Shown here: positions 41,909 through 51,946 of the stretch, in pieces
How positions within the stretch are numbered: the stretch's first letter is position 1
Layout: each line of letters begins with the position of its first letter
Origin: JABHIE01 sp964584805
GTDB lineage: Bacteria; Planctomycetota; UBA1135
NCBI GenBank assembly: GCA_964584805.1
Contig: CAZPAY010000001.1
Span: forward strand, 276,405-340,404
Reading direction: 5' to 3'
Length of the DNA stretch: 64,000 nt
Translations under genes and position numbers: made by a program
Notes under the pieces: model-generated
Told to the model about the DNA's origin: nothing
The model's database searches: none
What the model saw: the letters and a program-made list of their open reading frames with translations, nothing else

Positions 41909-44900
41909 GGGTGCACCTCTTGAAAATTTTCCACGCGTGGCTCGGCCAAAGAGTCCATCAACACATTGCGAAGGATGGGTGCACTCGTCCAGCCGGTTGA
42001 TCGAAACTCAATGGGGTCGAAAGCACCCGAGCCCCAGTCGAACATGACTCGGAACTCAGCGCGATCACCTGTAAAGCGCAAAGGCATGGGGTCGCCTCCA
42101 GGCAAATGGCCCTGATCAAAAAGGCGCAAACCCGGTGTTAAATAAGGGTCGGCTTCCCAGTCGGTCTCACCCACCCGTGCCAGCAAAACGACGCGCTGAG
42201 AGGCATCAAGAATCTGTGACTCATAAAGCAAACTGCGCCAATGAGCGTTCGGGTCTTCAAGGCCAAATTCAAAATAAGCCGAGGCTGGCGAATCACATTG
42301 TGGAGTGTACAAATCAGCAAAACGCGTGGGCCATGCATAGGCGATTTCGCCAGCGGCATGAATGACCGGTGTTGTGCCAAATCGCCCTCGTAAAGCACCC
42401 GAGCCGTAAGTATCTTCCGAACCAGGCGCTGGGCGCAAACGCGGCATCAACAAATCTCCGCTTTCAGAACGCATCGGCGCGTGAAGCAATTCATCGCCAA
42501 TCAAAAAAGCACCGTATTCTGAAAAGCCTTCTGAACTATCAAGTGCAAACTCACTATCTTGCGCTTCTAGATCGTTTGACAAAGCGGAAGCTGCGCGGCC
42601 ATCTACTGCCCAAACCATTGCCATTGCCGCGTGAGACCTCGGCTGAGTGCCGTGCATGCCGCGCCCGCTCGGTGCAATCATCAATCGAATCTCAGTGTTA
42701 TTCACCACCACTTCAGTGAAGCCAATCCGCTCACCGTCGATGTCAACGATGCCACTGGGCGGCAGTAACTCTGCCAACATTCCAGAGACTTGAACCCAAA
42801 TCAAATGCCCGTCAAGCATGAATTTGCTGGCCGAAAGTGCAATAAATTGATCGCCACCTTCCGCCATTTCTTCTTCGAGCACAAATGAGCCACGCGCAAA
42901 AGTAGCCGTGGGCGCACCCATGCCTCCAACCGTATGCGCGGTGAACTCATCCACCATGCCGGCAAATGTGGGAGATGTGCTTGCCGCATCTTGGCCGATT
43001 ACGAGTGTGTCGAGGCCAGAAGGCCGCTCTCCCGATGGAAACTTGCTCAAGCGCGCATAATTGCGGACATCAAAATCGGAAGCCATGGGATCCATGGCAG
43101 AAACATCTGAGGCAAGATAGGGTTGGGCTGGATGCTGAGAAAAAGCAATGTAAGTGCGCCCCAGTTGAACTCGACCATCAACTTGACTGGGGTTGGGGGA
43201 AACCCCCCATTGAACCGTAAACCAATCCGGAGCGAGCCCCGAACCACCAACCGTTGCCGGTTGCATTACTGCGACTCGGTCTAAACGCCCAACATAACCC
43301 GTCGTGGTGTCGTTGTTGGTGGATGTCGTTGGATAGCCAGTGCCTCGATAGGTTTGGAAAACAGGCACTAAATCAAGCCGCCCCTCATGACTGTGGTCAA
43401 AAGTCCCGAGTACACCGCGGAAATCAAACTGGCGACGCACCTCTTCAATCACAAGATTGCGATTCGGCTCTTGCATGCCAAGAGTGCGGGTGAACACATC
43501 CCAAGTCGAGCTGCTGCTAGAGCCTTGAGACTGAGTCGTTGAATTGAGCGGGTCGTCGACATCTGCGGGAATGTCTTGCCGCAATTCAAACAAGAAGTAG
43601 CCAACAGCTCGCTGGATGGCTCCCCAATTGTCACGAAGAAAAGTACCCTCAAAAATAGAATCGTATCGCACCCACTCCGTCAAACCCGCGTCGATTGGCG
43701 AAGTGATTTGGACGAATTCCGAATATTCCTCACTCGGATTATTGTAAGAAACATCCAACACGCCTGTGCCTTTCACGGAAATGGGCATCACGAAAACGCG
43801 CCACCGCGGACTCTCATTGAGTGGCTGCCCTGTGCCCATATCAACAAAGTTGGGGTTCCATTCGGTGATAAAACTATTGCCTTCTTCGGGGTAGGCGTAA
43901 TCGGGAATCTGATCACCGCTCGTGCCGGGCGTGCGCACATTTCTGCGAGACAGGACGATACCTGTTTCCGTGCGTTCGCTGTACTGCACGATTTCATAAC
44001 CACCGACCTGAAAACCCATCGTGTCGTGCCACAAATGGCCGTCGCCTCCGCGCACCCACCCCTGAAACATCAGTGCGTAGCCGCCATTGGACTGAAAAGC
44101 CTCAAGGAAAGTGCTGTCGCCAACTTCCATTTCTGCGAGAGTCAACTCGCCAACCGTATCGCCCAAAATACCTGTGCCAAGAGGGTAGGTGTTGCCGTCA
44201 ATCAGCATTAAATCGATTGCGTCAGTGCCGTCTGCTGCAACGGCAACCGACCATGTTCCCATGCTGCCGTCGAGGCGGCCCAACCCAGGTGGAATATCCG
44301 ACTCAAGGAGCGCGCTATATCCGTAAAGCTCAACTCCAGCGCCCGACGGGTGGCTTGTGTTCACCATCGCCGTCGCGGTATCCGAAACCTCGCGTGCGGC
44401 ACGACCACCGATGTAACCATCGGCTGTTTCTACTCGAGTCAAATTAAAACTCGTCGGTGTTTTAGAGGAATACTCAAGGACCTCATCGCCAATTTTCAGG
44501 ACACCTCGCTCAGGGAAACCCTCGGTGCTTTCAACCGCAAGGATGCCGTCGCCGTCGCCGGGAGCCCAAGCATCAGGAGAGCTGGTCAGCCATGTCAAAC
44601 AATTCGACTTGCCACGCGGGATGCCATCAACGGCCATCTGCACGCCTCGCGGATGTGCCGCACGCATCAAAGCGCTCAAGTGAACCCAGCGATCGGCAAG
44701 CGGATACTCGGCAAGATCGAGCGACCATTCAACGGCTTGCGTGAGGCTGTCTTCATCAAAAGGGTCGTCGCCAGCGTTGTCAAACAGTCGAGTCTTCAAC
44801 TTGCCGTCTTGAAGAGTCACGGACAGGCGCTGGCGATCGACATCTAGCCCCGACAAATCAATCAATGTCGCGTCGGCCTGACCTGCGGGGAACTGAAACC

Positions 44901-46857
44901 AGCCCTGCAAATGCACAGGCTCGTTATTGCTGTAACCGTTTTCGAAATCGAGGCTCCAATCGCTAACGGTTGTACGCAGTGGCCCGCTAGTGGACATATC
45001 ACGCCCATAAGGATGAGGCTCGAAATCAAAATGCTCGGTGACACCGCTAACGCCCGCTCCGGCAATGGGGTTGTCGCGCACCGTCGCAGGGCGAATACTC
45101 GACAATTCGAAATCGGCCTCAGGCGTCGTGCGACCAATTTGGGTCGAAGTGCCAAGCCTGAGCGTAAGGGCCGATGGGAAGTCGGTGCTATCACTCGGCT
45201 GGAGAGTACCGATGTTGGCGGGGAAAGAAACGACCCGGTGCATGCCACGCGACCAACGCGCGAGATCTTCAAAAGACTCTTGCGATTGCCACATCTGCAA
45301 CAGCAAACCAGCCGGCGCGGCAAAAGTTTGCAGCACGCGTCGATAACGACTCAAAGTCTTGCCCAAGCGGGACCGCATCGCAGCCTCAACGCGAGTGAGA
45401 TAACGCTCGCCACTGCGATAGGCAAAGCCCGTCGTACTTTGCGCGAGCAAGCCATGGGCAGGATCCATGCCATTGAGCCAAAGGGCCCATGCCTCGAATT
45501 CAGTCAACTCTCCCGCTTGGGCCATCGGATTTAAAACGCGATCCCAAAGATCGTCGGGGCCTTGAATCGGGCGAGCGTCAATGACGCGTTGGGCAAATTG
45601 ATTCGCCTCAGAAGGCGACACCCAATCTGTCGTTGCAGAACCGCTTGGCGGGCGGCTCATGGAGCCTTGACCAGAGCTTGCCGGGGAAGCAAAAGTTGCG
45701 GGAGTCGCAACCTCCATTGCAGTCGTCGGCGCATTACGAAAACGCACACCCGCCGCAAGTGCGGTCAAGACTTCAGGGCGAGCCCCATTCAGATCAACGG
45801 GCTCACGACGCATGGGGTAAACACGCGTGCGCCATGGAATGAAATCAAGTGGAACCGGAGTCGCCAAACGAAGAATGCCTCGGTTTGACTCGACGGCCAG
45901 GACAATGGAATCAAAGGGCTCGCCCTCTTCAGGAATCAGACGGACGACCGTGCCTGGGCCAAATGCGCTGGCATCATTTACAAAAAGAATGTCGGGGTTT
46001 TCTTCGCTGATTAAGCGAACCATCCATTCGGGAGGCATCCAACGCGGCGAACCAAAACTCCCCGTGCTCATCCAAGTGTGCTGAGTCAACCAATGCCGCT
46101 CTTGTTCAGAAAACAAGACCGTCGAATCATCATCGAAATTGAAAGCAAAGGCGTCATCGAAAAACTCGGGGACTTCGAATTGCCCCTCTTGAAAGCGGCT
46201 GAGTGCCAAATACCAAACACGCGGATCGAGCAAAGCCGTGCCAGCACGAAAACGAGTTTGAGATGTATCTTCCGGAGGGTCTTCCGCGGGGACGACATCA
46301 AGGAACGCAAGTGGAGAAAGTCCACCGTATTGAACCCACTCACCGTTAACGAAAAGCAAACCCTCTTCAGGAAAACCGGCGGTCGAATTAACTCTCAGTG
46401 ATGGGCTGTCATGCGTTGCATCGCTCGATAAAAAACAAGGGTGCAAAACATTTTGCAGTAAAAGTGGCGATGCGGATGCGAGCGAAATCCGCGACTGGAG
46501 CGACTCAACCTCAAGGCCCCAACTCTGATTGAGATCGGCCCATCTTTCCCCGATAGCTGCCGGAAGCGGCTCAGCGTGAGAGGCATCCCATTCGAAGGAC
46601 GCGTCCCAGAGCGGCGTGGGGTCAACCGAAGGGTGAGTGTCACCCTGTATGAGCATGGAGTAATCGGCAGCACTTTCTGCTGCAATCTGTGCCTGTTCTC
46701 GATCAAAGCTTTGGCGAGAGCTTTCTGAGCGCAAACGACTCGACATCACAAATGGCACGCCAAGTGAAAACAACAAAGCCAATGCCAGCAATACGGCAAT
46801 TAATGCCGATCCGCGCTGTCGAGTAGAAAGATGACCGCGAAACAGGCTGGGGTTCAA
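41905..46857 (-). CDS. gspK: Giant GspK-like pseudopilin tip protein
   Basis: A 1650-residue protein; ordinary GspK has about 330. The N-terminal signal RQRGSALIAVLLALALLF lacks Glu-5, as in GspK. A helix-hairpin region follows at about 350-460 (PVDLNGARPEVLTALA and VIDARPIQGPDDLWDRVL), the GspK SAM-like domain. Beyond about 600 it is beta-rich: a laminin-G/concanavalin-like region (about 630-750, DRWVHLSALM and VQMAVDGIP), another near 1180-1310, and repeated modules of the form GFPxxGxLxIGxExLxY with RG..GT..H (clearest near 151, 771, 1365 and 1436). The gene is intact. Probably the large exposed tip of the pseudopilus. Confidence 0.8.
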   Translation of the reverse strand: MNPSLFRGHLSTRQRGSALIAVLLALALLFSLGVPFVMSSRLRSESSRQSFDREQAQIAAESAADYSMLIQGDTHPSVDPTPLWDASFEWDASHAEPLPAAIGERWADLNQSWGLEVESLQSRISLASASPLLLQNVLHPCFLSSDATHDSPSLRVNSTAGFPEEGLLFVNGEWVQYGGLSPLAFLDVVPAEDPPEDTSQTRFRAGTALLDPRVWYLALSRFQEGQFEVPEFFDDAFAFNFDDDSTVLFSEQERHWLTQHTWMSTGSFGSPRWMPPEWMVRLISEENPDILFVNDASAFGPGTVVRLIPEEGEPFDSIVLAVESNRGILRLATPVPLDFIPWRTRVYPMRREPVDLNGARPEVLTALAAGVRFRNAPTTAMEVATPATFASPASSGQGSMSRPPSGSATTDWVSPSEANQFAQRVIDARPIQGPDDLWDRVLNPMAQAGELTEFEAWALWLNGMDPAHGLLAQSTTGFAYRSGERYLTRVEAAMRSRLGKTLSRYRRVLQTFAAPAGLLLQMWQSQESFEDLARWSRGMHRVVSFPANIGTLQPSDSTDFPSALTLRLGTSTQIGRTTPEADFELSSIRPATVRDNPIAGAGVSGVTEHFDFEPHPYGRDMSTSGPLRTTVSDWSLDFENGYSNNEPVHLQGWFQFPAGQADATLIDLSGLDVDRQRLSVTLQDGKLKTRLFDNAGDDPFDEDSLTQAVEWSLDLAEYPLADRWVHLSALMRAAHPRGVQMAVDGIPRGKSNCLTWLTSSPDAWAPGDGDGILAVESTEGFPERGVLKIGDEVLEYSSKTPTSFNLTRVETADGYIGGRAAREVSDTATAMVNTSHPSGAGVELYGYSALLESDIPPGLGRLDGSMGTWSVAVAADGTDAIDLMLIDGNTYPLGTGILGDTVGELTLAEMEVGDSTFLEAFQSNGGYALMFQGWVRGGDGHLWHDTMGFQVGGYEIVQYSERTETGIVLSRRNVRTPGTSGDQIPDYAYPEEGNSFITEWNPNFVDMGTGQPLNESPRWRVFVMPISVKGTGVLDVSYNNPSEEYSEFVQITSPIDAGLTEWVRYDSIFEGTFLRDNWGAIQRAVGYFLFELRQDIPADVDDPLNSTTQSQGSSSSSTWDVFTRTLGMQEPNRNLVIEEVRRQFDFRGVLGTFDHSHEGRLDLVPVFQTYRGTGYPTTSTNNDTTTGYVGRLDRVAVMQPATVGGSGLAPDWFTVQWGVSPNPSQVDGRVQLGRTYIAFSQHPAQPYLASDVSAMDPMASDFDVRNYARLSKFPSGERPSGLDTLVIGQDAASTSPTFAGMVDEFTAHTVGGMGAPTATFARGSFVLEEEMAEGGDQFIALSASKFMLDGHLIWVQVSGMLAELLPPSGIVDIDGERIGFTEVVVNNTEIRLMIAPSGRGMHGTQPRSHAAMAMVWAVDGRAASALSNDLEAQDSEFALDSSEGFSEYGAFLIGDELLHAPMRSESGDLLMPRLRPAPGSEDTYGSGALRGRFGTTPVIHAAGEIAYAWPTRFADLYTPQCDSPASAYFEFGLEDPNAHWRSLLYESQILDASQRVVLLARVGETDWEADPYLTPGLRLFDQGHLPGGDPMPLRFTGDRAEFRVMFDWGSGAFDPIEFRSTGWTSAPILRNVLMDSLAEPRVENFQEVHP

Positions 46858-47870
46858 AGCACGGCCTCCTCGGTGAAGCGCCCCACAAGAAGAGAGCCAA
46901 CCTCTTCCCCCATTGCGACGATATGCATTTCAACTTCAGCAGGGTGAGTCGAACGGTCGAGCAAACCATCTCTATCAAAATTCAAGATGGGTTGAGAGTG
47001 GCCGTCGGCATCTCGAGGGCCTTCCCAGGCGACAAGCAAATCATCGCGCAATTCTGGGCCGGACTCTTTGACGACAACCCACACTGAAAACTCATCAAAA
47101 CGCCCACGGAACTCGCCCGAAGGATCGCCCAAGAAAGGTGGTGATTCTGGTACGGCCAATCGCGCTGCCGAATCACCCTGGAGCACTTGCTCTCCGTCGA
47201 CCATGAGCACAATTCGCTCATTGAGGGCATCGAGGCGGATGTGATGCCAACGACCAGCTGTGATGCTAGCTGGCGGACTCTCAACGCGATGAGATGAAAA
47301 AAGCCTTTCGGCACCCGCGCGCAAATCGACATGGAGTGACCCGTTGCTGCGCATACGCAAACTCAGCAAACCAGGCCAATCAAGCAACACCCCCGTTTCG
47401 CCAATTTCAGGAAAGACATCAAACTCAAGAGACAGACCAAACTGCGGGCGTAACACACCGCCACGGCCTTCTAATGAAGCGCCGCCCCCCTCGCGCGCAT
47501 CAAGTCCCGCACCACAGCGGCCTGGACCACCCACGAAGGCAGGCGCTGCGAGCAAAATGTTTTCTCGGAAAGAAGCCGACTCTTCAAAGGTCGCTTCAAG
47601 GCGACGGCGCCAAATCTTGCGTATCAGTCGCGCGGGCTCAAGCTCGTGTGGGGCTTCGACCGTAATGGAAACAGGTCGCCCCGTGGCGCGTGCGCGATCA
47701 CGACTTGATTCAATAAATGCCACAAGCGAACTCTGCAAACCTCGTGAGCCAGGATCCATGCGGTCAATGCCGTACATTCCAAGCCCCATCATGACACCCA
47801 CCAAAATCAACACAAGCATCAGCTCAATGAGCGTGAAGCCGTGTTGTCGGGAGAGAGGATGTTGAAGCAA
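46854..47870 (-). CDS. gspH: GspH-like pseudopilin with concanavalin-like insertion
   Basis: A 338-residue prepilin with GFTLIELMLVLILVG and the GspH-like continuation ESSRDRARATGRPVSITV. Usual GspH is about 170 residues. Residues about 120-290 form a laminin-G-like segment with FGLSLEFDVFPE, GRWHHIRLDALNERIVLMVD and FLGDPSGEFRGRFDEFSV, after which the pseudopilin-type C terminus resumes (VEMHIVAMGEEVGSLLVG). It lies 10 bases after gspG and overlaps gspK by 4. Confidence 0.78.
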   Translation of the reverse strand: MLQHPLSRQHGFTLIELMLVLILVGVMMGLGMYGIDRMDPGSRGLQSSLVAFIESSRDRARATGRPVSITVEAPHELEPARLIRKIWRRRLEATFEESASFRENILLAAPAFVGGPGRCGAGLDAREGGGASLEGRGGVLRPQFGLSLEFDVFPEIGETGVLLDWPGLLSLRMRSNGSLHVDLRAGAERLFSSHRVESPPASITAGRWHHIRLDALNERIVLMVDGEQVLQGDSAARLAVPESPPFLGDPSGEFRGRFDEFSVWVVVKESGPELRDDLLVAWEGPRDADGHSQPILNFDRDGLLDRSTHPAEVEMHIVAMGEEVGSLLVGRFTEEAVL

Positions 47871-47880
47871 AGTTGTGTGA

Positions 47881-48501
47881 TTATCGCGCGTGAGTCAGAT
47901 CGTCATCGGTACCGAAGAAACCGTCAAGGCCAGCCGAGATAATCTGAAAGCCATTCGGTTGCGCCCAATCGCCGGTAATTTCGTTGCGCCGAGCATCAAC
48001 GAGTTGCTCTTCGAACAATTCATCAGGGCCGGCCAAAAGAGTGTCGCCGCTGTCGTAATGCAAACTCTCGCGATAAAAAATGGGGTTGCCCCAGACATCA
48101 ACAATCTCGAACAAATCGGTAGTTGCGAAAGTCGTCAATTTCTTTTGGCTGCTATCCTCGTCAGTGTTAGCGAGCCAAGCCTGAGATGGCTTACTGCCTG
48201 TGTAACCAGGAGCAAACAAAGCAAGCACCAGAGCCTCAGAACCGACATTCAAGCTGTTTGAGGCGAGAGAACGCGGCAAACGATCATCGGGATAGTCGCC
48301 CTCAATTTGGGCAAACTGCTCGACCATTGCCGCAAGCTGAGTCAAGCGGACGGCCGTCTCCTTACGGGCTGAGTCTTGAAACATCTTGCCGCCCGTCACA
48401 ATAAACGCACCCGCCAAAATAGAAATAATGACAAGCACAACCATCAACTCTAAAAGAGTAAATCCCGCGCGCGCCGAATGATGAGGAAGGGTTTGTTTCA
48501 T
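47881..48501 (-). CDS. gspG: Major pseudopilin GspG-like
   Basis: A 206-residue prepilin with GFTLLELMVVLVIISIL and the GspG-type C-terminal pattern IVDVWGNPIFYRES and ISAGLDGFFGTDDDLTHAR, the last resembling the calcium-binding loop DGxxGTxDD of GspG. A loop of about 60 residues (around 75-130) is longer than usual. It is the likely main fibre subunit. Its ATG overlaps the TPR gene stop by one base. Confidence 0.85.
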   Translation of the reverse strand: MKQTLPHHSARAGFTLLELMVVLVIISILAGAFIVTGGKMFQDSARKETAVRLTQLAAMVEQFAQIEGDYPDDRLPRSLASNSLNVGSEALVLALFAPGYTGSKPSQAWLANTDEDSSQKKLTTFATTDLFEIVDVWGNPIFYRESLHYDSGDTLLAGPDELFEEQLVDARRNEITGDWAQPNGFQIISAGLDGFFGTDDDLTHAR

Positions 48502-51167
48502 TAAAGTTGGGAATGAATCATTTCAACTGAATCAAGACGAACATCGACAGGAAGAGCATTCCCTGTCTCCGCGTAGACGCCCATCGACACATTGCCGCTC
48601 GATGAACGCAAAGCCGGCACGGGGCCTTGCCAGACGACAGCCCCATCAGAGTGAACCGTCAGGACGGGAGGCAGAACTTCACGGTCAAGTGAAAAGCTCA
48701 CCAATACAGGTGTATCTGCAGGAAGCGACCGCTGAAGACGCTGAGAATCTTCTTTGGCGCCTTGCTTCCAAGCCCAATTCAATGCCCCGTCACGATCTCG
48801 GTAAAATCGGAAATACCATGTCTCGGCGCGCCGATTTGCGAGAGAAATGAACAGGCCAGCATTACCAAGGTGCTTGGCGCCGACCGTCAGCTCACCGCTA
48901 AATTGGCGAAACGACAAAGCTTTGGTCTGACGGAATGCACGGGTTTGGCCCGCATTGCTGTGATCACCTTTGATAAGGAGCGCCCCCTCGCGGACGCGAG
49001 GCTCAACCCCAAGGCGTGCTTGCGATTGCGAGTCCCAGCCTGGACGAAAGCGGTCGCCATCAAAAGAATCCACCCAGCGACGCAAGCGGGCGTGGGCCTC
49101 AGCACGGCCCTGCCAAAGTTTGGCGTAAACGGCTTGACGATGCTTTTCATTCGCGCGCAACAAATCTTGCAAGTAGCCCCACTCCGCTAAAGCCGCGGGC
49201 AAATCGCCTAGAGCATAAAGTGTAATTGCTGTTGCATTACGCGCCGCATAAAGAGAGTCGTCTAGGGAAACGGCACGAGCAAAACATGCTTGAGATGCTT
49301 CATAATTTCGGCGAGCGTTTTCGTTTAAGCCGCGGCGCAAAACGATGTTTGCCCATTGTGGCGCGGAAGCTTCCTTCTGCACCCAAGACGGGAGGCCCGC
49401 CTCAGCGCGCGCGAGAGCCACTTCCGCAGCGTCAAAGGAACCAGAATCTCCAAGCAAAACTGCCAATTCGGCCAATGCGGCGGAGCAATCGGGGTATTCG
49501 GAGACGAACTCACGCAGTCCCGCACGCGCCGTGTCTATGTCGCCGTCTCTTGCAGCCCATCGAGATTGCAAATAACGCGCGTAAGGCAAAGTTGGATTCA
49601 GCTCGAGTGCCGCATCGAGCGCAATCTGCGCATCAGTTGACTCACCCAAAACATCTAGCCAGAAGGCCAAAGCCGACTGTGCGGGTGCCGCATCTAAAGG
49701 TGCGCCTGAAGTGGCGGCACGCAAATCACGGATGACTTCCGCCGCAGGGCCAGCAATTGCCGCTTGAGTGATGCCACGCAAATACAAAAGTTTTGCATCG
49801 GATCCGAATTCGGCGACAGCCTCATTAGCCAAGGTAGCTGCCTTTTCAAAATCGCCAGAAAGATAGGCCGTCGCGGTGACGCCACAACTTGCAAGAATGA
49901 CTTCATCTGCTTGGACGGCTTTCATCGTGCGAAGACTGGCGCTGTAAAGAGCCTCGGCCTTCGCCCAATTTCCGCGTGAAAGATAAGCACGACCTAAAGC
50001 AAGGCCGGCTTCAAGAGCGGCTGGAGAATCTCGACGGGCGAACAATTTATCCGCACGCTCAAGCATAGGAATGGCATCTTCGACGCGAGCTGTATCAAGC
50101 AACAAACCGCCGAGGGCGGCTAACGATTCAGCGTCAGTGGACAAAGATGCAACGGCAATGCGCAATTGTTCTTCAGCCTCATCGTTGAGACCAAACCGCC
50201 GCAAGATCCGCGCAATAGCAACTCGCGGCGCGGGGTATTTGGCGAATTGACCTTGCAGCAATTTCTCGTAGTGCTGAAAAGCCTCGTCAAACACGAATTG
50301 CTCTTCGAGCACCATCCCATAAGTCAGAGCATTTTGAATATCGTTAGGGCCAAGCTCCATTGCCAATGTCGCAAGCTCCGTTGCATAGCTGAGAGCGACG
50401 GGTTCGATCAACCCCTCTTGCAGGAATTCACGCACAGCTTTGCGTAGGTCAACGGTATCGCCGGCGCCAGACTTGCGTAGAGAAACCATGCGCATTTCAA
50501 TCTGATTACGCAATGTCTCAGCAAAGGCATAACTCTCGTATTGACCGGGGCTCAAAGCCCGTTCGCCGAAATTGGCATCGGAACCGGTCTGAGGATTAAC
50601 CTGGACAAAACGCAATTCTTGACCGGGTCCCAACTCATATCGATTGGCATTAACGATGCGGCCCCACAGAGTGGTCATTTCATTGATGCGAACCGAATCC
50701 CAGGTCTTGGAATAATCATCAGCCGTATCAAACGCGCCTTGTAAATCGCCACTCAACTCTGCCGCGGCCAATTCGCTTTCATCATCAACAAACGCTGAAG
50801 TATCTAGTAACTCATCGAGGCTGCCGACCGGTTTAGCAGGCGTGAGGTACAAATGCTCGCTCCAGAAGTCAGCCCCAGAATCAGGCATCGGCGGAGGAAG
50901 AATAGCCGCCAATGCAGGCAGTGGTGGGTTATCCAATGCAAGGGGTGCCAATTCTGTGTCAGCCGTCGGCTTCCGCAATAAGTCACGGCGTTGGCCCTGC
51001 GCATACAAACCAAACACGGGGTCACCAAATGATGCGCCGGCCAGCTCAAGAGGTAGGTCGCGCGGTCGGCCTTTGCGGATTTTCGACTGAGAATCATCAA
51101 ACAAACTAAGGCTCATCAAAGCCAAAAGCCCGAGCACCGACAAAAACAAAATTAATTCGCGTTTCAT
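48501..51167 (-). CDS. TPR protein with C-terminal concanavalin-like domain
   Basis: An 888-residue protein with an N-terminal signal anchor (about residues 5-22), a disordered segment, at least ten TPR-like helical repeats (about 270-690; e.g. AEEQLRIAVASLSTDAESLAALGGLL) and a C-terminal beta domain (about 700-885) starting WVDSFDGDRFRPGWD and including AGLFISLANRRAETWYFRFY. The last resembles DUF1080/laminin-G-like sugar-binding folds. It sits between GspM-like and GspG genes. It might act as a periplasmic scaffold or pilotin-like factor that binds glycans. Confidence 0.7.
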   Translation of the reverse strand: MKRELILFLSVLGLLALMSLSLFDDSQSKIRKGRPRDLPLELAGASFGDPVFGLYAQGQRRDLLRKPTADTELAPLALDNPPLPALAAILPPPMPDSGADFWSEHLYLTPAKPVGSLDELLDTSAFVDDESELAAAELSGDLQGAFDTADDYSKTWDSVRINEMTTLWGRIVNANRYELGPGQELRFVQVNPQTGSDANFGERALSPGQYESYAFAETLRNQIEMRMVSLRKSGAGDTVDLRKAVREFLQEGLIEPVALSYATELATLAMELGPNDIQNALTYGMVLEEQFVFDEAFQHYEKLLQGQFAKYPAPRVAIARILRRFGLNDEAEEQLRIAVASLSTDAESLAALGGLLLDTARVEDAIPMLERADKLFARRDSPAALEAGLALGRAYLSRGNWAKAEALYSASLRTMKAVQADEVILASCGVTATAYLSGDFEKAATLANEAVAEFGSDAKLLYLRGITQAAIAGPAAEVIRDLRAATSGAPLDAAPAQSALAFWLDVLGESTDAQIALDAALELNPTLPYARYLQSRWAARDGDIDTARAGLREFVSEYPDCSAALAELAVLLGDSGSFDAAEVALARAEAGLPSWVQKEASAPQWANIVLRRGLNENARRNYEASQACFARAVSLDDSLYAARNATAITLYALGDLPAALAEWGYLQDLLRANEKHRQAVYAKLWQGRAEAHARLRRWVDSFDGDRFRPGWDSQSQARLGVEPRVREGALLIKGDHSNAGQTRAFRQTKALSFRQFSGELTVGAKHLGNAGLFISLANRRAETWYFRFYRDRDGALNWAWKQGAKEDSQRLQRSLPADTPVLVSFSLDREVLPPVLTVHSDGAVVWQGPVPALRSSSGNVSMGVYAETGNALPVDVRLDSVEMIHSQL

Positions 51168-51946
51168 TGTTCGTCCTCCTGTTCACGAGGAAGTTCACCT
51201 GCTGCAAAGTTCAAAATCACACGGCGTTCCTTGCGCTTGCTGCGTATTTCCTGGACCTCAAGCCCGACTAAACCCAAAGGGCCGTTGGCCGAGTCAGTAT
51301 CCTCGGCAAGGATGGCGCGCATAAAGCCAGTCGCCAAACCGGGCTCAAAAACGACCTCAAGCGAAACAGGAACCGTGTCGAGAATCGAGCCGCCTTTGCG
51401 AGACTTTGATCGACGCGCACGCGAGCCAATCGAGATGCTCTCAACACTTTGCGCACCAGAAAGCACTGCAATCGTCACCACTCGCTCGACCACATCTAAG
51501 CCACGCAACACGCGCGCAATCATGGCTGGCTGTGTCGGTGAAACATTGGGCAAGCCAAGACCCTCTTCGACATCACAATCTTGCCGCAAAGCCCAAGAGC
51601 GCAATTCACTGCGCAAGCGACCCGTTTCTTGGATGTAATGCTGGGCGTGTGACCCGCCTTCAGGCACGACGAAACGGTCACGCAAAGGAGGCAGAGCCTC
51701 TTCCGCCATAGATTTTGTCCAGGCTTGGAGGTCGGTGACTCGCTGACGCAATTCAGTGACTTGAGTTGCCCCGTAGCGCTGTTTTGCCAGCTGAGATGTC
51801 GATGCGCGAATCTTTTGCTGAGATGAAGCGAAATCGCTTTGCACCGTCGCACCCAAGATCATCTCGGCAATAAAAAACACAACAATACCACCCATAATCC
51901 CGGTTAAGAAGCGGCGGTGGGTTTGCCAGAATGCATCAAAATTCAT
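51164..51946 (-). CDS. GspM/PilO-like assembly platform protein
   Basis: A 260-residue bitopic membrane protein: one helix at about 17-34, a coiled coil (about 40-110, SSQQKIRASTSQLAKQR) and a ferredoxin-like C-terminal half (about 130-245) with a basic loop (RARRSKSRKGG). This is the layout of GspM and PilO, which pair with GspL/PilN. Sequence identity is low, so the call rests mainly on architecture and position right after the GspL-like gene (4-base overlap). Confidence 0.65.
   Translation of the reverse strand: MNFDAFWQTHRRFLTGIMGGIVVFFIAEMILGATVQSDFASSQQKIRASTSQLAKQRYGATQVTELRQRVTDLQAWTKSMAEEALPPLRDRFVVPEGGSHAQHYIQETGRLRSELRSWALRQDCDVEEGLGLPNVSPTQPAMIARVLRGLDVVERVVTIAVLSGAQSVESISIGSRARRSKSRKGGSILDTVPVSLEVVFEPGLATGFMRAILAEDTDSANGPLGLVGLEVQEIRSKRKERRVILNFAAGELPREQEDEQ

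Noticed and set aside
43576..44211. Plus-strand frame opposite the giant gspK
   Set aside because: No motif, and the gspK frame is continuous and domain-consistent across it.
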